64,000 nt of DNA from Candidatus Roseilinea sp. NK_OTU-006 (GCF_012931985.1 NZ_JAAFGM010000010.1:1-64000); one strand, 5' to 3'; positions 1-12,013 are shown, numbered from the stretch's first letter. Numbers and translations are program-made. Notes: generated by a model from the sequence alone, not told the origin.

Positions 1-216
1 CATGTGCCGGACAAGGAGAACGCCCAAAAAAACGCCAGCGCAAGCCGGGCCGACGCAAGTCGCGCCGCTGGGTGGTCGAAGTGACTCATTCATGGCTCAA
101 TCGCTTTCGTCGGTTGCTGATTCGCTGGGAGAAGAAGGCGAGCAATTATCTGTCCCTGCTGTTTTTCGCCTGCGCCATCATCTGTTGGCGCAAATGCGAG
201 GTTTAGAGATAGGCTC
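1..216 (+). mobile_element. IS5-family insertion sequence, right end (partial)
   Basis: This holds the C-terminal end of a DDE transposase (next entry) followed by about 10 nt to a probable IS terminus. GAGATAGGCTC ends at 216, so the outward-reading terminal sequence would be GAGCCTATCTC, and TTA (217-219) would be the target duplication. TNA-type targets are known for the IS1031/IS427 side of the IS5 family. The left end lies outside the window, so the inverted repeat and duplication cannot be matched here. The reading frame downstream is a glycosyltransferase-like gene lacking its N-terminus, which fits insertion into that gene. Confidence 0.6.
3..206 (+). CDS. IS5-family transposase, C-terminal fragment
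   Basis: The frame starting at base 3 encodes about 67 residues ending in TAG. It contains RRWVVEVTHSWLNRFRRLL followed by IRWEKKASNYLSLLFFACA, the C-terminal signature of IS5-group (IS427/IS1031-like) transposases. The Glu in VVE corresponds to the last acidic residue of the DDE triad. The usual VVERTH is VVEVTH here. The preceding stretch is rich in Lys and Arg, as usual in this family. The gene is cut by the window edge, so whether it is intact upstream is unknown. The transposase would cut and rejoin DNA at the element's ends. Confidence 0.8.
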   Translation, partial: CAGQGERPKKRQRKPGRRKSRRWVVEVTHSWLNRFRRLLIRWEKKASNYLSLLFFACAIICWRKCEV

Positions 217-2235
217 TTAGTCGTTAGACTGTTTGACACCCGCGACTTTGACGCGCAGCGGTTGCCGAACGCTTCGCCGCTCTACGATCCCTACGCTCCC
301 GGCAACAAGAACGTGCTCATCATCACGCCGGAGAAGCGCGCCTTTGCCTATCGCGGCACTACGCTCGCCGCGGTCGCGCTGCGCCTGTTGGGCATCCTGC
401 CCGGCTGCGTCACCGTCTGGCTCGCGTTCGGCATCGCACATCTGGCAACGGGCGATCGGCGCGTGGCGGCCGTCGCTATGGCGCTGACGGCGTTCAACCC
501 AATGTTCCTGACCGTGACCACCGCCGTGAGCAACGACGGGTTGTTGATTACGCTGACCACGGCCGCGCTCTACGTGCTGATGCAGGCATTGGCGCAAGGC
601 GTTACCTTGCAGCGCGCGTTCGTCTTCGGTGTGCTGGCCGGCCTGGCTAGCCTGGCCAAACTAAGCGGCGCGCTGCTGTTGCCGCTGGCCAGCGCGATGC
701 TCGTCGCGCCCAGGCCCGAACACGGCGCAGCGACATCGCGCCCCCACTGGTCGAAGCTGATCGCTGCCGTTGCGATGCTGTGGCTACTCATCGCCGGGTG
801 GTGGTACATCCGCAACGTCCTGCTCTACGGCGAGCCGACCGGCACGGCAATGATGGCCGCTATCGCCCACCCGCGCCGCATCTCGTTCCTCGAGGCGCTG
901 GCGGAATTCGAGGGGCTGCGCCTGTCCTATCTGGCCGTGTTCGGCCACTTCAACGTGCCCGCGGATGGCCTGGCGTATCAGGCCTTTGATATCTTCTTGC
1001 TGGCGTGCCTCGCCGGCTTGATCCTGCACCTCGCCCGGCGACGGCGCAGCATGAGCGCGGCATACTGGCTGAGGGTCGGTGCGCTGGCTGCATATCCTAT
1101 GCTCACCTACGCGGCGCTGGTGCGTTGGACGATGATGACGCCGGCGTCGCAGGGCCGGCTGCTCTTCCCTGCCATCGCTGCGCTATCCACGCTGATGGCG
1201 CTTGGCCTCGTCGAGTTGGCGCAGACGACGTTCATCATCCGCCGGCACCACGTCGCTCCCTTCGCTGCCCTGCCGGCCGCGTCGTGCATCGGGCTGTTCA
1301 TCTTGGCGGCGATCTCGCCCTTTCGCTACGTCATTCCCGCCTACATGCCGCCGCTGGTGGACGATCTCCCAGAGGGTATGACGCCCGCCCGGCAGCGTTT
1401 CGACGCATTCGCGGAAGTGGTCGGATATGGGGTGCAGCCCCAAGCCGTTTACCCGGGAGACAAAGTACGTGTGAGCGTGGTCATGCGCGCGCGACAACCT
1501 ACGGCGTTCGACTACTTGTTGGTAGTCAGCCTGCTGGGCCGCGACAACCGACCCCTGGCGCGGTTCGATACGTTCACCGGCGGCGGGCTGCTGCCCAGCA
1601 GCCAATGGCGCGCTGACCAAATGTGGCGCGACGACGTGGACCTCATCGTGCCGGAGGATGCTGAAGCGCCGGCCACGCTGCGCGTTCAGTTCGCGCTATA
1701 CGACCGCGGCAGTGGCGACATCATCCCTAGCTACGACGACCAAGGCAACCCCGGCGCGCCGGTGTTCGACGGCGCCACCCTGCTGCCGGTCGCGTCATCC
1801 GACAAGGCCGACAACAGCGCCTGGATCGCTGCCTTAGGTGACATCGGTTTGCTTCAGGCAGCTCGTTTCGCGCCATCGGCGACCGCCGGCCAACCACTGA
1901 CGGTCACGCTCACCTGGCGAACACTGCGCCCCACGCGGGATGCTTACACGACCTTCGTGCACTTGGTGGATGAACGCGGCACGCTGCGCGCGCAAGGCGA
2001 CGCACCGCCGCTGGACGGCCAGTTCCCTACCACGCGCTGGCGCGCCGGCGTCACGTTCGATGACTCATACCCCGTGCTGCTGCCGGCCGAACTGCCGCCA
2101 GGGCGGTATCGCCTGTTCGTCGGCCTGTATCACGCCGCCGACCTGACGCGCTTGCCCGCATTCGACCGCGGCGGCAAGCGATTACCGGATGACTCCATCT
2201 ACCTGGGCGAAGTGCGCGTCGTTCCGCCAACCTGA
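217..2235 (+). pseudogene. GT39-like membrane glycosyltransferase, N-terminally truncated by IS
   Basis: The open frame runs in without a start from the IS boundary; the first possible start is TTG 262. Its opening residues (VRLFDTRDFDAQRLPNASPL) align with about residue 90 onward of the intact paralogue at 2275. About 95 residues are therefore missing, including the conserved acidic E-x-H-D-E region thought to be catalytic in this class. The remainder has many hydrophobic helices and then about 290 soluble residues with two beta-rich repeats, each ending in a W-R-A-G or W-R-A-D turn. The family is expected to move sugars from lipid carriers at the membrane. It is probably inactive unless a hybrid start is used. 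Confidence 0.7.
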
Positions 2236-2274
2236 CCGATGTCATCCAACTCAGTGTGGTAGCGTTATCTCGGC

Positions 2275-4593
2275 ATGCCGCGCACTCAACTGACGCGCCT
2301 GCAGCGGCTCATCGTGCTCGCGCACGTTGCGCTCGCATTGGTCTATGGGGCCATGAACCCGCCCTGGGAGGCGCACGACGAGACCGGCCACTTCGCCTAC
2401 GTCAATCACCTTGTCGCAACGCGCAGCCTGCCGGACGCCGCCTCGGCAGACAAGGTGCTGTTCGATCAGTCGCACCAGCCGCCGCTGTATTACCTGGTCA
2501 CATCGGCGCTGACCTTTTGGGCCGACCGCGGCGACGACGTGCAGCCGGAGTTCAACCACTTCGCGCTCGACGGCACGAACCGGCGCGGCTTCCGCATCAT
2601 GCTGCGGCAGCCGGAGGAAGCCTTCCCCTGGCATGGCGCGATCCTGGCCTTGCACGCGGCGCGCGTGGTCTCGGCGTTGCTCACCGGCCTGACGGTCTGC
2701 CTGATCGCCTTGAGCGCCAACCTGATTTTCGGCGCCGGCTCAACAGCGGCGCTGCTCAGCACGGCGATCGCCGCTTTCAACCCTCAGGTGATCTTTATGG
2801 GCGCAATGGTCAACAACGACGCGATGGCCGCTGCGATGGGAGCTTGGGTGGCGCATGACACCTTACGCATCGCGCAAGACGCATCGCGCCCTGCGCTCCC
2901 CGCAACGTCAAGCCGCAGCTACGCAACGCAACCAACCGAACGTCATCCGCACGATGCGACGTTCGACATACATGCCCTACGCCTTGGCTTTGCCCTCGGC
3001 CTGGCGTTCCTTGCCAAGAACAGCGCCCTGGCGTTGATCGGATTCGCGGCGCTGGCGCTGACGTTTATCGCCAGGCGCTCGGCCTGGCCGGCGCGCGACC
3101 TGCTCCGGCGAGGCGCGTTGGTCCTCGGCGCATGCGCCCTGATAGCATTGCCCTACCTCGGCTATAACCTGGTGCGCTACGGCCGGCTGCTGACCGACCG
3201 CAACCCGAACAACCCCATCCTGGTCGCGCCCACCAGCGTCATCGGCGAAGGCGTATGGGTATCTATCCGTGACGCATGGTTGCCGCAGTTGTTCGCTAAC
3301 ACCTTCCGCACGTTTTGGGGCAAGTTCGGTTGGGGCAACGTCGGCCTGCCAGAGTGGGCGTATCTAGCGTTTGCCGTCTTGACGCTGGTGGGCGCGGTCG
3401 GCTGTGCAATCGGCTATCGCCGCGCCGAACGCGCGACGCGCATGGCCATCGTCGTGCTGCTGATGCTCGGCCTTTCGATGATGGCGCTGCCGCTGTATCG
3501 CGCGCTGTTCTATCAAGACCCGGCGCTGATGCCGGGGCGTTACCTGATGCCGGCGCTGGCGGCCTATGCTTGTCTGCTCGGCTTCGGGTGGAGCGCCCTG
3601 CTCCGGCAGTGGACGTTTGCCGCGCGCGCATTGCCCTATGCCTTGGCGGGCGGCCTGGCCGCGTTCGCGTTGATCGTTCCATTTGCCTTTATCCAGCCGC
3701 GCTATCGGCCTGGCCTGATCGCGCCGCGCGGCGCCGGCGCGCTGCTCACCTTCGGTGACCTGGTGCAACTCGTGGACGCGACGGCACAGACGGCCCTGCT
3801 GCCCGACCGCGAGGGCATGCGCCACTACGCGCGGGTAAAGCTGACCTGGCGCGCGCTGCGCTCGACGGAGCGACATCACGCCTTTGGCGTCAGTGTGTTG
3901 GGGCGCGATAACGAGGTCCTCGGTTCGATCGCCGCCTTCCCCAACCTTGGCAACTACCCCAGCACCAACTGGCGCGCCGGCGACACGTTCGTAGATGCCT
4001 ACGACATCCTGTTGGAGAAGCCTTGCCCCCGGTTGCCGGCGCTCGGCAAGTTGCACGTGACCGTCTTTCCGTTTGAGCCGCTGACCGCATCTCGGCCAAT
4101 CAGCATCGCGGAAGTCTTGCCGGCGACCGATGGCGAAGGCCGACCCGTTGCGCCCATCGTCGGTCGTTTCAAGGTTGGCGCAGCGCCGCCGATGCCGGTG
4201 TTCTGGCAACCGCCGCTCGCCCGCTTCGATGGCATTTGGCTGCGCGAGGTGAAGTTGCCGGCTCGGGCGCGCCCGGGTGAGACCGTGATCGTCAACTTGA
4301 CCTATGAAGTCGTGCAACCCACGCCCAAACGCGGCACCGCGTTTGTGCATGCTCTGGACGCGAACGGCCGACTCGTGGGGCAGGACGATCACGCGCCGAT
4401 GAACGGCGAATATCCCACCGACCTCTGGGACGCTGGCGAGTGCGTGCGCGAGACCTTCCGGTTGACGCTGCCGAGGGACGCGCAGGGCGCACTACGCATC
4501 GCGACCGGCTTTTACACCGCCGACGGCGCTCGATTCAAAACCGGCACACCGGACGATGTGGCGTTCATCGGTGAGGTTCGGGTGGAGAAGTAG
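2275..4593 (+). CDS. GT39-like / DUF2142-like polytopic membrane glycosyltransferase
   Basis: 772 residues. The N-terminus has one hydrophobic helix and then NPPWEAHDETGHFAYV and SHQPPLYY, the first luminal loop typical of lipid-carrier-dependent glycosyltransferases of the PMT/ArnT superfamily; its acidic residues are the likely catalytic ones. About ten hydrophobic segments follow up to residue ~470. A soluble C-terminal part of about 300 residues then carries two beta-sandwich-like repeats (YPSTNWRAGDTF and YPTDLWDAGECV mark equivalent turns). It sits 39 nt after the truncated paralogue, which suggests tandem duplication. The sugar and acceptor are unknown. No clear ribosome-binding site is seen. 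Confidence 0.65.
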   Translation: MPRTQLTRLQRLIVLAHVALALVYGAMNPPWEAHDETGHFAYVNHLVATRSLPDAASADKVLFDQSHQPPLYYLVTSALTFWADRGDDVQPEFNHFALDGTNRRGFRIMLRQPEEAFPWHGAILALHAARVVSALLTGLTVCLIALSANLIFGAGSTAALLSTAIAAFNPQVIFMGAMVNNDAMAAAMGAWVAHDTLRIAQDASRPALPATSSRSYATQPTERHPHDATFDIHALRLGFALGLAFLAKNSALALIGFAALALTFIARRSAWPARDLLRRGALVLGACALIALPYLGYNLVRYGRLLTDRNPNNPILVAPTSVIGEGVWVSIRDAWLPQLFANTFRTFWGKFGWGNVGLPEWAYLAFAVLTLVGAVGCAIGYRRAERATRMAIVVLLMLGLSMMALPLYRALFYQDPALMPGRYLMPALAAYACLLGFGWSALLRQWTFAARALPYALAGGLAAFALIVPFAFIQPRYRPGLIAPRGAGALLTFGDLVQLVDATAQTALLPDREGMRHYARVKLTWRALRSTERHHAFGVSVLGRDNEVLGSIAAFPNLGNYPSTNWRAGDTFVDAYDILLEKPCPRLPALGKLHVTVFPFEPLTASRPISIAEVLPATDGEGRPVAPIVGRFKVGAAPPMPVFWQPPLARFDGIWLREVKLPARARPGETVIVNLTYEVVQPTPKRGTAFVHALDANGRLVGQDDHAPMNGEYPTDLWDAGECVRETFRLTLPRDAQGALRIATGFYTADGARFKTGTPDDVAFIGEVRVEK

Positions 4594-4712
4594 CAAGCGG
4601 CATCCTGCGTCACCCCTCGCGGCTGACGCTCGGATGGCGCGACGGGCGTCCTCCCCATCGCCGGCATATACTTCATAGCATCGAACTGATTAGGTGAGGA
4701 GAAGTTGTTGAG

Positions 4713-5123
4713 ATGTTCACCCCCCTGATTACCACTGCGCGCGAATCGCTGCGCTACAGGGGCAGCGGCCACGTCCTTTGGCTGCTGCATCGCGTGACTG
4801 GTCTTGGCGTCGTGATCTTCCTCGGCACGCACATCTTCGGCATGAGCATGGCGACGTTCAACCCGCCGCTGCACGAGGCGATGCTCGCGGTTTATAAGAC
4901 GCCGTTGTTCTCCGTCGGCGAGATCGTCTTGGCCGCCTGCTTGATCTTTCACGCTGTGAATGGCACGCGCATCGCCATCCTAGAGCTGCGACCGGCACTG
5001 TGGGATAAACAAGCAGTCGCCACCCGCTGGTCGGTCATCATCACGCTCATCCTGCTTGCGCCGACCATCGCTGTCATGGCCTTCAAGTCCATCAGCTACT
5101 ACGTGACGCACGGCTTAAAGTAG
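4713..5123 (+). CDS. sdhC: succinate dehydrogenase cytochrome b556 subunit
   Basis: 136 residues with three hydrophobic helices. It anchors the SdhAB dimer in the membrane and helps form the quinone site and heme pocket. SGHVLWLLHRVTG is the SdhC signature (H-R-x-T-G), and further His residues in GTHIFG and FHAVNG are heme-ligand candidates. The start is set by a good ribosome-binding site (GGTGAGGAGAAG) about 8 nt upstream. It is first in the sdh cluster, and a TATACT box at 4667-4672 could serve as -10. The length is normal for the family. Confidence 0.85.
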   Translation: MFTPLITTARESLRYRGSGHVLWLLHRVTGLGVVIFLGTHIFGMSMATFNPPLHEAMLAVYKTPLFSVGEIVLAACLIFHAVNGTRIAILELRPALWDKQAVATRWSVIITLILLAPTIAVMAFKSISYYVTHGLK

Positions 5124-5124
5124 A

Positions 5125-5186
5125 GACTTCCGACTCCTTACTTTGCTCAGGACGCACTGTCACTCGGGAGTAGGGAGTCGTTAATC
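5125..5186. repeat. heptad-periodic inverted element between sdhC and sdhD
   Basis: Arm 1 reads as 7-bp units GACTTCC, GACTCCT, TACTTTG (5125-5145). Arm 2 reads GGGAGTA, GGGAGTC, GTTAATC (5166-5186). The arms are imperfect inverted copies, for example CGACTCC (5131-5137) against GGAGTCG (5174-5180). It resembles other heptad elements in the window. Confidence 0.5.
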
Positions 5187-5193
5187 GAACCCA

Positions 5194-5658
5194 ATGGCTT
5201 CTACGACAACGGTTACCCCCGGCCGCACCGTGCGCAAGGTGCAGCCAATTCCGCAAACCCGCAATCGCCTGGAGCTCGCGCTGTGGCTGTTCATGCGCTA
5301 CAGCGGCCTGGCGCTCGTCTTCCTGGCGCTGTCGCATTTTTGGATGCAGCACGTGCTCATCGGCACGCACGAGATCGAGTTCGCCGGCACGCAACTGCGC
5401 TGGGGCATCACGGGTCAGCCGGTCACGGTCGAGCAGGTGATCTGGCGCGCTTACTACGCGGTGATGCTCGTCCTGGCCGTGACGCACGGCATCAACGGCG
5501 TGCGCCAAGTGGCCTACGACTACTTCGGCCACCGGCCGGCGATCTACAAAGGGCTGATGTCCGTCATCGTGGCCGTCGCGGCGCTGATCTCGCTGGGCGG
5601 CATCGCCGCGCTGTTCATGGGCGCGGCGGCCAGCGGCGGCGAGGCTGCGCTGCGATGA
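5194..5658 (+). CDS. sdhD: succinate dehydrogenase membrane anchor subunit
   Basis: 154 residues with three predicted membrane helices. The pattern RYSGLALVFLALSHFWMQH followed later by VTHGINGVRQVAYDYF matches the SdhD-like anchor found beside SdhC in Gram-positive and Chloroflexota-type enzymes. Its His residues are heme and quinone-site candidates. A Pro-containing cytoplasmic N-terminal tail of about 30 residues precedes helix 1. It follows sdhC after 70 nt occupied by a heptad repeat. The assignment as SdhD rather than a second SdhC copy rests on position and length. Confidence 0.75.
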   Translation: MASTTTVTPGRTVRKVQPIPQTRNRLELALWLFMRYSGLALVFLALSHFWMQHVLIGTHEIEFAGTQLRWGITGQPVTVEQVIWRAYYAVMLVLAVTHGINGVRQVAYDYFGHRPAIYKGLMSVIVAVAALISLGGIAALFMGAAASGGEAALR

Positions 5659-5695
5659 GGCCGCGCCGGCCCGCTTCGGCAAGCATACGCGCACC

Positions 5696-7804
5696 GTGAA
5701 TCGCCCCTCGCCCGGCGGCGAGCGCAGCGCAAGGCAGAGCAGATGGCGGCGAACCTGGCTGCCGGCGCTATTCGTCATCTGGATGGCGTTCGCCTTCCGG
5801 ATGCACGGGCTGGAGCACGTGCGCCAGAACTACGACCGCGCCTACCCGCACGGCCTCGGCCTGTTCATCCGTCAAGCGGTTGCCGAAGGACACTTCGACC
5901 AACTGCCTGCCGTCAGCTTGCTGGCCAGCATCAACCTGCCCAACCCGGCCGGCGCCAGCTACTTCTACGCGCTGCTGACGGCCATCGAACCGAGCGCCTA
6001 TGTCGCCACGGCGCTCAATGCGATGTTGGGCGCGCCGGTGGCTGCCATCGCTTTCGACTTGGCGCGGCGGCTTTTTGGCGGATGGTCTGCGTCCGTCGCC
6101 GGCTCACTCGCCGGCGTGAGCCTGTGGGCGGCCTGGGTTGCGCGCGGGGCATGGCTACAGGGGCCGCTCGAAGCGATGAGCGCACTGGCGCTGTGGCTGG
6201 CGATGAATGGCCTGGCGCGCGGCAAGCCGAAGCACCTGTTTGCGGCGTTCGCTTGGGCTGCTGCCTGCCTGCAGACATACCTGGTCGCTGCCGGCCTGCT
6301 CGCCCAACTGGTCGTCGCGACGTTCATCGGCGCGCTCAGCCTGCGCTCGCTGGGCCGATGGTCAACCGGCTTGCGCCGCGCTGCGGTAGCCGGCGCCGCT
6401 GTCGGCGTCTTGAGCGTGCTGGTTTACGCCGGCGCAGTCATCAGCGCGCGCACCGCGCTCACAGCCGTGGTCAACAATCCACACGCCTTCAACGAGGAGA
6501 CCCGCGCTGGCCGGCTGAATCTCGATCCGATCAACCATGCGCTGCGCATTGTCAGCGGGCGCGACTTTGAGAACACGTTTGTCGAACCCGACACGCCGCT
6601 GTTCGAGGCGCGCGATCGCTGGAGCGACGCGCGGGCTGCGCTCATTGACGCGCTCCTTTGGATCGGGCTGGGCCTGTTGGCGATTCAGGCCGTTAGCCGA
6701 TCGGGCTCTGATCCGGCTCGCACCACGTTGATAAGCCGCCTTGCGCTGGGATGGTTTGTCTTACCGGTTCTGGCGACCTTCCTGATTGCGAACGCCGTCA
6801 TGCGCGATTGGAAGGTGCATGTGTTCTACCTGCTGCTCACCTCGCCGATGCCTTACGCGCTGGCCGGCGCGCCATTGGCGCTGCTCGAGCGTGCAGCGCG
6901 CCATGCGACGCGCAAGACGCGATATGCGATTCTGGCTTTGGCGTTGACTGTCGCCATGGTCGCCGTGGCCCTCCCCTGGTGGAACGCCCACGGCGAGGCC
7001 GAAGCTACGACGCGCTTCCCTTACCACCACGACGGTTTGTATAGCCTGCCGCTCTTCTGGCAGATGCGCCTGGCCGAGCGATGGCGCGCGCTTGGTTGCG
7101 TCACGCTTCACGCCCAAGAGGACGCACGCTGGCTGGCCAGTTTGCTCGGAGACGCTCGGCCAGCGCGCGCCGAAGAGATCCACATCAAGGGCGCATCCAG
7201 CATCTGGCAAGTGCGGCCGGAGGGCGGCGAATGCGCTTTGTTGATGGCCGAATCACCTGCGCCGGCGCGCGCCGAAGCATTTCCGATGCCCATCCCCGGT
7301 CAAAAGCGCACCGACCGGACGCCGGTCGTGCCAATGCTCTACCGCGCGCTGCCGCTCGAATCGGCCCTGCGCCCGTCGGAAGGCACGTTCATCGTCAACC
7401 TAGGCGAGGGCTGGCGGTTGCTGGGGCTACAAACGCCGGCTGCGGCGCATCCCGGCGAGATGATCACCGTGACGCATGACTGGCGGGTGGGGCTGCCGCC
7501 GGCCGAGCCATACGGGTCATGGTATTTCGCGCCATTCGTCAAACTATTTGCGCCCGATGGCCGAATGATCGTGCAGGTGGATGATGCGCCGGCGATCCTC
7601 GGCTATCGTTGGCGCGCCGGCCACGTGCAAACCAGCGCGGTGCGCTTTGCGCTGCCGGCCGATCTGCCGCCGGGCCAATATGCGTTGGAGATGAGCCTGT
7701 TCGATCCCAACCAGAAGAAGAACGCGGTGTATTTCGATCCTAAGCAACCAGGCACGCCCGTTGTTACAATACGGCATGTGTTGTGGGTTCGGCAAGTGCG
7801 ATGA
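5696..7804 (+). CDS. GT39-like membrane glycosyltransferase inside the sdh cluster
   Basis: 702 residues from a GTG start, 37 nt after sdhD and 40 nt before sdhA. An N-terminal helix (WLPALFVIWMAFAFRM) is followed by a loop with YDRAYPHG, then about ten hydrophobic segments to residue ~430. The last 200 residues are soluble, with one beta-rich repeat (YRWRAGHVQTSAV, then LPADLPPGQY) like those in the two proteins at 217-4593. It is thus a third, more divergent paralogue. The role is probably transfer of sugar from a lipid carrier at the cell surface; nothing links it functionally to succinate oxidation. The start codon is uncertain. Confidence 0.6.
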   Translation: MNRPSPGGERSARQSRWRRTWLPALFVIWMAFAFRMHGLEHVRQNYDRAYPHGLGLFIRQAVAEGHFDQLPAVSLLASINLPNPAGASYFYALLTAIEPSAYVATALNAMLGAPVAAIAFDLARRLFGGWSASVAGSLAGVSLWAAWVARGAWLQGPLEAMSALALWLAMNGLARGKPKHLFAAFAWAAACLQTYLVAAGLLAQLVVATFIGALSLRSLGRWSTGLRRAAVAGAAVGVLSVLVYAGAVISARTALTAVVNNPHAFNEETRAGRLNLDPINHALRIVSGRDFENTFVEPDTPLFEARDRWSDARAALIDALLWIGLGLLAIQAVSRSGSDPARTTLISRLALGWFVLPVLATFLIANAVMRDWKVHVFYLLLTSPMPYALAGAPLALLERAARHATRKTRYAILALALTVAMVAVALPWWNAHGEAEATTRFPYHHDGLYSLPLFWQMRLAERWRALGCVTLHAQEDARWLASLLGDARPARAEEIHIKGASSIWQVRPEGGECALLMAESPAPARAEAFPMPIPGQKRTDRTPVVPMLYRALPLESALRPSEGTFIVNLGEGWRLLGLQTPAAAHPGEMITVTHDWRVGLPPAEPYGSWYFAPFVKLFAPDGRMIVQVDDAPAILGYRWRAGHVQTSAVRFALPADLPPGQYALEMSLFDPNQKKNAVYFDPKQPGTPVVTIRHVLWVRQVR

Positions 7805-7844
7805 CAGGAGCCGATAATTCAATCCCTTATCTTTAGGAGTGGGT

Positions 7845-9620
7845 ATGCCTCAGTATCATCAGTTTGACGCGCTTGTGGTGGGCGCGGGCGGCGCAGGGTT
7901 GATGGCGGCCCTGTACGCCAGCAAAGGTGTGAACACCGCCGTCATCAGCAAGCTATATCCCACGCGCTCGCACACCGGCACAGCGCAGGGCGGCATCAGC
8001 GCTGCGCTGGGCAACCTGGAAGAGGACAAATGGGAATGGCACGCCTACGACACGATCAAAGGCGGCGACTTCCTGTGCGATCAGGACGCTGTGGACATCA
8101 TGTGCCGCGAAGCCATTGACGCGGTGATTGACCTGGAACATATGGGGCTGCCGTTCGACCGCACGCCCGACGGCAAGATCAGCCAGCGGCGCTTTGGCGG
8201 GCACACCAACAACGAGACCAAAAAGCCGGTCATGCGCGCCTGCCACGCCGCCGACCGCACCGGCCACATGATCCTGCAAACGCTTTACCAGAACTGCATC
8301 AAGAACAACGTCAAGTTCTTCGATGAGTTCCAGGTCATTGACGTGCTGATCGAGGACGGCAAGTGCAACGGCGTGGTTGCTGTACAACTGGCCACCGGCG
8401 AGATCCACGTCTTCCACAGCAAAGCGACGCTGATCGCCACCGGCGGCTTCGGCAAGATGTGGAAGGTCACCAGCAACGCGCACTCGCTCACCGGCGACCT
8501 GCCGGCGGCGGTGCTGCGGCGTGGCTTGCCGCTGGAGGACATGGAGTTCTTCCAGTTCCACCCGACCGGTGTGTATAAGCTGGGCATCTTGCTCAGCGAG
8601 GCCGCGCGCGGCGAAGGCGCAGTGTTCATCAACGACAAGGGCGAGCGCTTCATGGAACGCTACATGCCCACCTTGAAGGACCTGGCCCCCCGTGACATCT
8701 GCAGCCGCTGCATCTATACTGAGATTCGCGAAGGTCGCGGCATCGGTGGCAAAGACTACGTGTATCTGGACTTCCGCCCCGAGCAAATCAACAAATACTT
8801 CGAGGCCGACGGCAACCCGAAGCGCATTGACGCGCACTACTTGGAGACCCGACTGCCCGACATCATCGAGTTCGCCCGCGTGTACCAGGGGATTGACCCG
8901 ATCAAAGAGCCGGTGCCGATTCAGCCGACGGCGCACTATGCCATGGGCGGCATCCCTACCGACAACGATGCGCGCGTGCTGGCCGATGAAACCGGTCGGA
9001 TCGTGGAAGGGCTATACGCCGCCGGCGAGGTGGCCTGCGTCAGCGTGCACGGCGCCAATCGGCTGGGCACGAACTCGCTGGTGGACCTGGTGGTGTTCGG
9101 CAAGCGCGGCGGCATCGCCATGGCCGAGTATTGCAAGCAAGCGTCGTTCCGCCCCATCCACCGCGACGCGGCGGCCAAAGCGGGCGCTGCGCAGCTTGAC
9201 CGCATCCGCAACAACAACGGCAACGAACGCCCTCATGCCATCCGCAAAGAGATGCAGGCGGTCATGGATGAAAAGGTCGGCGTGTATCGCACCGGCGCCG
9301 GCCTGGAGGAGGCGATTGACAAAATCCACGAGCTACAGGCTCGCTATAAGCGCATCCGCATAGACGACAAAGGCTTCAAGTGGAACACCGACCTGATGGA
9401 AGCCTGGGAGCTGGGCGCGCTGCTCGACCTGGCCGAGGTCACCGCGTTTGCGGCCCTGGCGCGCACCGAGAGCCGCGGCGGCCATTATCGCGAGGATTAT
9501 CCCAACCGCGACGACGTGAATTTCCTCAAGCACTCGATGGTCTGGAAGAACGGGACGATCACGCTGAAGTACAAGCCGGTGCGCATCACGCGTATCCCGC
9601 CGCAGGAGCGGAAGTACTGA
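7845..9620 (+). CDS. sdhA: succinate dehydrogenase flavoprotein subunit
   Basis: 591 residues. It oxidises succinate to fumarate using covalently bound FAD. The dinucleotide fold [10 protein letters not shown] lies at residues 13-22. [16 protein letters not shown] holds the His that links [28 protein letters not shown] and [10 protein letters not shown] carry substrate-binding and catalytic residues, with the Arg in the REGRGIGG region. ATG 7845 is preferred over GTG 7839 because AGGAG (7835-7839) sits 5 nt before it. It is followed by sdhB after 28 nt. Length and motifs are normal. Confidence 0.93.
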   Translation: MPQYHQFDALVVGAGGAGLMAALYASKGVNTAVISKLYPTRSHTGTAQGGISAALGNLEEDKWEWHAYDTIKGGDFLCDQDAVDIMCREAIDAVIDLEHMGLPFDRTPDGKISQRRFGGHTNNETKKPVMRACHAADRTGHMILQTLYQNCIKNNVKFFDEFQVIDVLIEDGKCNGVVAVQLATGEIHVFHSKATLIATGGFGKMWKVTSNAHSLTGDLPAAVLRRGLPLEDMEFFQFHPTGVYKLGILLSEAARGEGAVFINDKGERFMERYMPTLKDLAPRDICSRCIYTEIREGRGIGGKDYVYLDFRPEQINKYFEADGNPKRIDAHYLETRLPDIIEFARVYQGIDPIKEPVPIQPTAHYAMGGIPTDNDARVLADETGRIVEGLYAAGEVACVSVHGANRLGTNSLVDLVVFGKRGGIAMAEYCKQASFRPIHRDAAAKAGAAQLDRIRNNNGNERPHAIRKEMQAVMDEKVGVYRTGAGLEEAIDKIHELQARYKRIRIDDKGFKWNTDLMEAWELGALLDLAEVTAFAALARTESRGGHYREDYPNRDDVNFLKHSMVWKNGTITLKYKPVRITRIPPQERKY

Positions 9621-9648
9621 TCCCTGACCGTTGGATTTTCGATTCGCA

Positions 9649-10365
<717 letters not shown>

Positions 10366-10442
10366 GATCGCGCTAAGGCCCGGGTAGCCGGTGGCATGGC
10401 CATCACCTACTTTAGGCCGTTTGACCGCTGTTGCCCCCGCCC

Positions 10443-10880
10443 TTAGCTTCGATGGGGCGCCTGGCCGGCCTCTTCGCGCTCGACGCGCTCCAGATAGCGC
10501 ATGATGTCACCGAGCGAAAGGATGCCGATCGGGTTGCAGATGTCGTCCGGCTCGGCCACCACGACGCGGTGGATGCGGTGGTCAATGATGATCTTGGCGG
10601 CCTCTTTCAGGGACATGTCCGGCGTCACCGTCAGCACGCGGTTGGTCATGATCTCGCCGACGGTCAGTTGATCCCATGGCTTGCTGCCCTCGTGGACCAG
10701 GCGCGCTGCGACGATGTCGGTCTCGGAGATGATGCCGGCCAGCGCACAGTCAAAATCCACCACCACCAGCGACCGCAGCCTTTTCTCGTTCATGATGCGC
10801 GCGGCATCGCGCACACTGATAGACGAATCGCAACTCACGACGCCCTTGTGCATGGCGTCTCGGACTGTCATGTGCTTCAT
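10443..10880 (-). CDS. two-CBS-domain protein
   Basis: 145 residues made of two consecutive CBS domains (about 1-60 and 70-135): MTVRDAMHKGVVSCDSSISV, then VGEIMTNRVLTVTPDMSL. CBS pairs bind adenine nucleotides and act as regulatory sensors. This one has no attached catalytic domain, so its partner is unknown. The start at 10880 is set by GGAGGAA (10891-10897 on this strand) 10 nt upstream; an upstream in-frame ATG at 10937 lacks such a site. It is convergent with sdhB and divergent from the dehydrogenase at 10970. Confidence 0.8.
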   Translation of the reverse strand: MKHMTVRDAMHKGVVSCDSSISVRDAARIMNEKRLRSLVVVDFDCALAGIISETDIVAARLVHEGSKPWDQLTVGEIMTNRVLTVTPDMSLKEAAKIIIDHRIHRVVVAEPDDICNPIGILSLGDIMRYLERVEREEAGQAPHRS

Positions 10881-10955
10881 ATTGTCTGACTTCCTCCGTG
10901 GGGGCATAAGTTTAACGCGAGACTCACTCGCGGCCAACAGACGGTAAATGGACGA

Positions 10956-10961
10956 TACAAT
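10956..10961 (+). promoter_or_regulatory. -10 box of a leaderless promoter
   Basis: TACAAT lies 8 nt before ATG 10970, and no ribosome-binding site is present. Transcription is predicted to start at the start codon. Confidence 0.5.
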
Positions 10962-10969
10962 CCCCCGTC

Positions 10970-11978
<1,009 letters not shown>

Positions 11979-11983
<5 letters not shown>

Positions 11984-12013
11984 TCTCCAATCTCTGCTCT
12001 CTGACTTCTCGCC
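11979..12013. repeat. heptad repeat, five degenerate units
   Basis: Consecutive 7-bp units TCTAATC, TCCAATC, then TCTGCTC, TCTGACT and TCTCGCC begin on the stop codon of the dehydrogenase gene. TCTAATC is the exact complement of the GATTAGA unit repeated at 38048. This is a single arm with no clear inverted partner. Confidence 0.45.
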
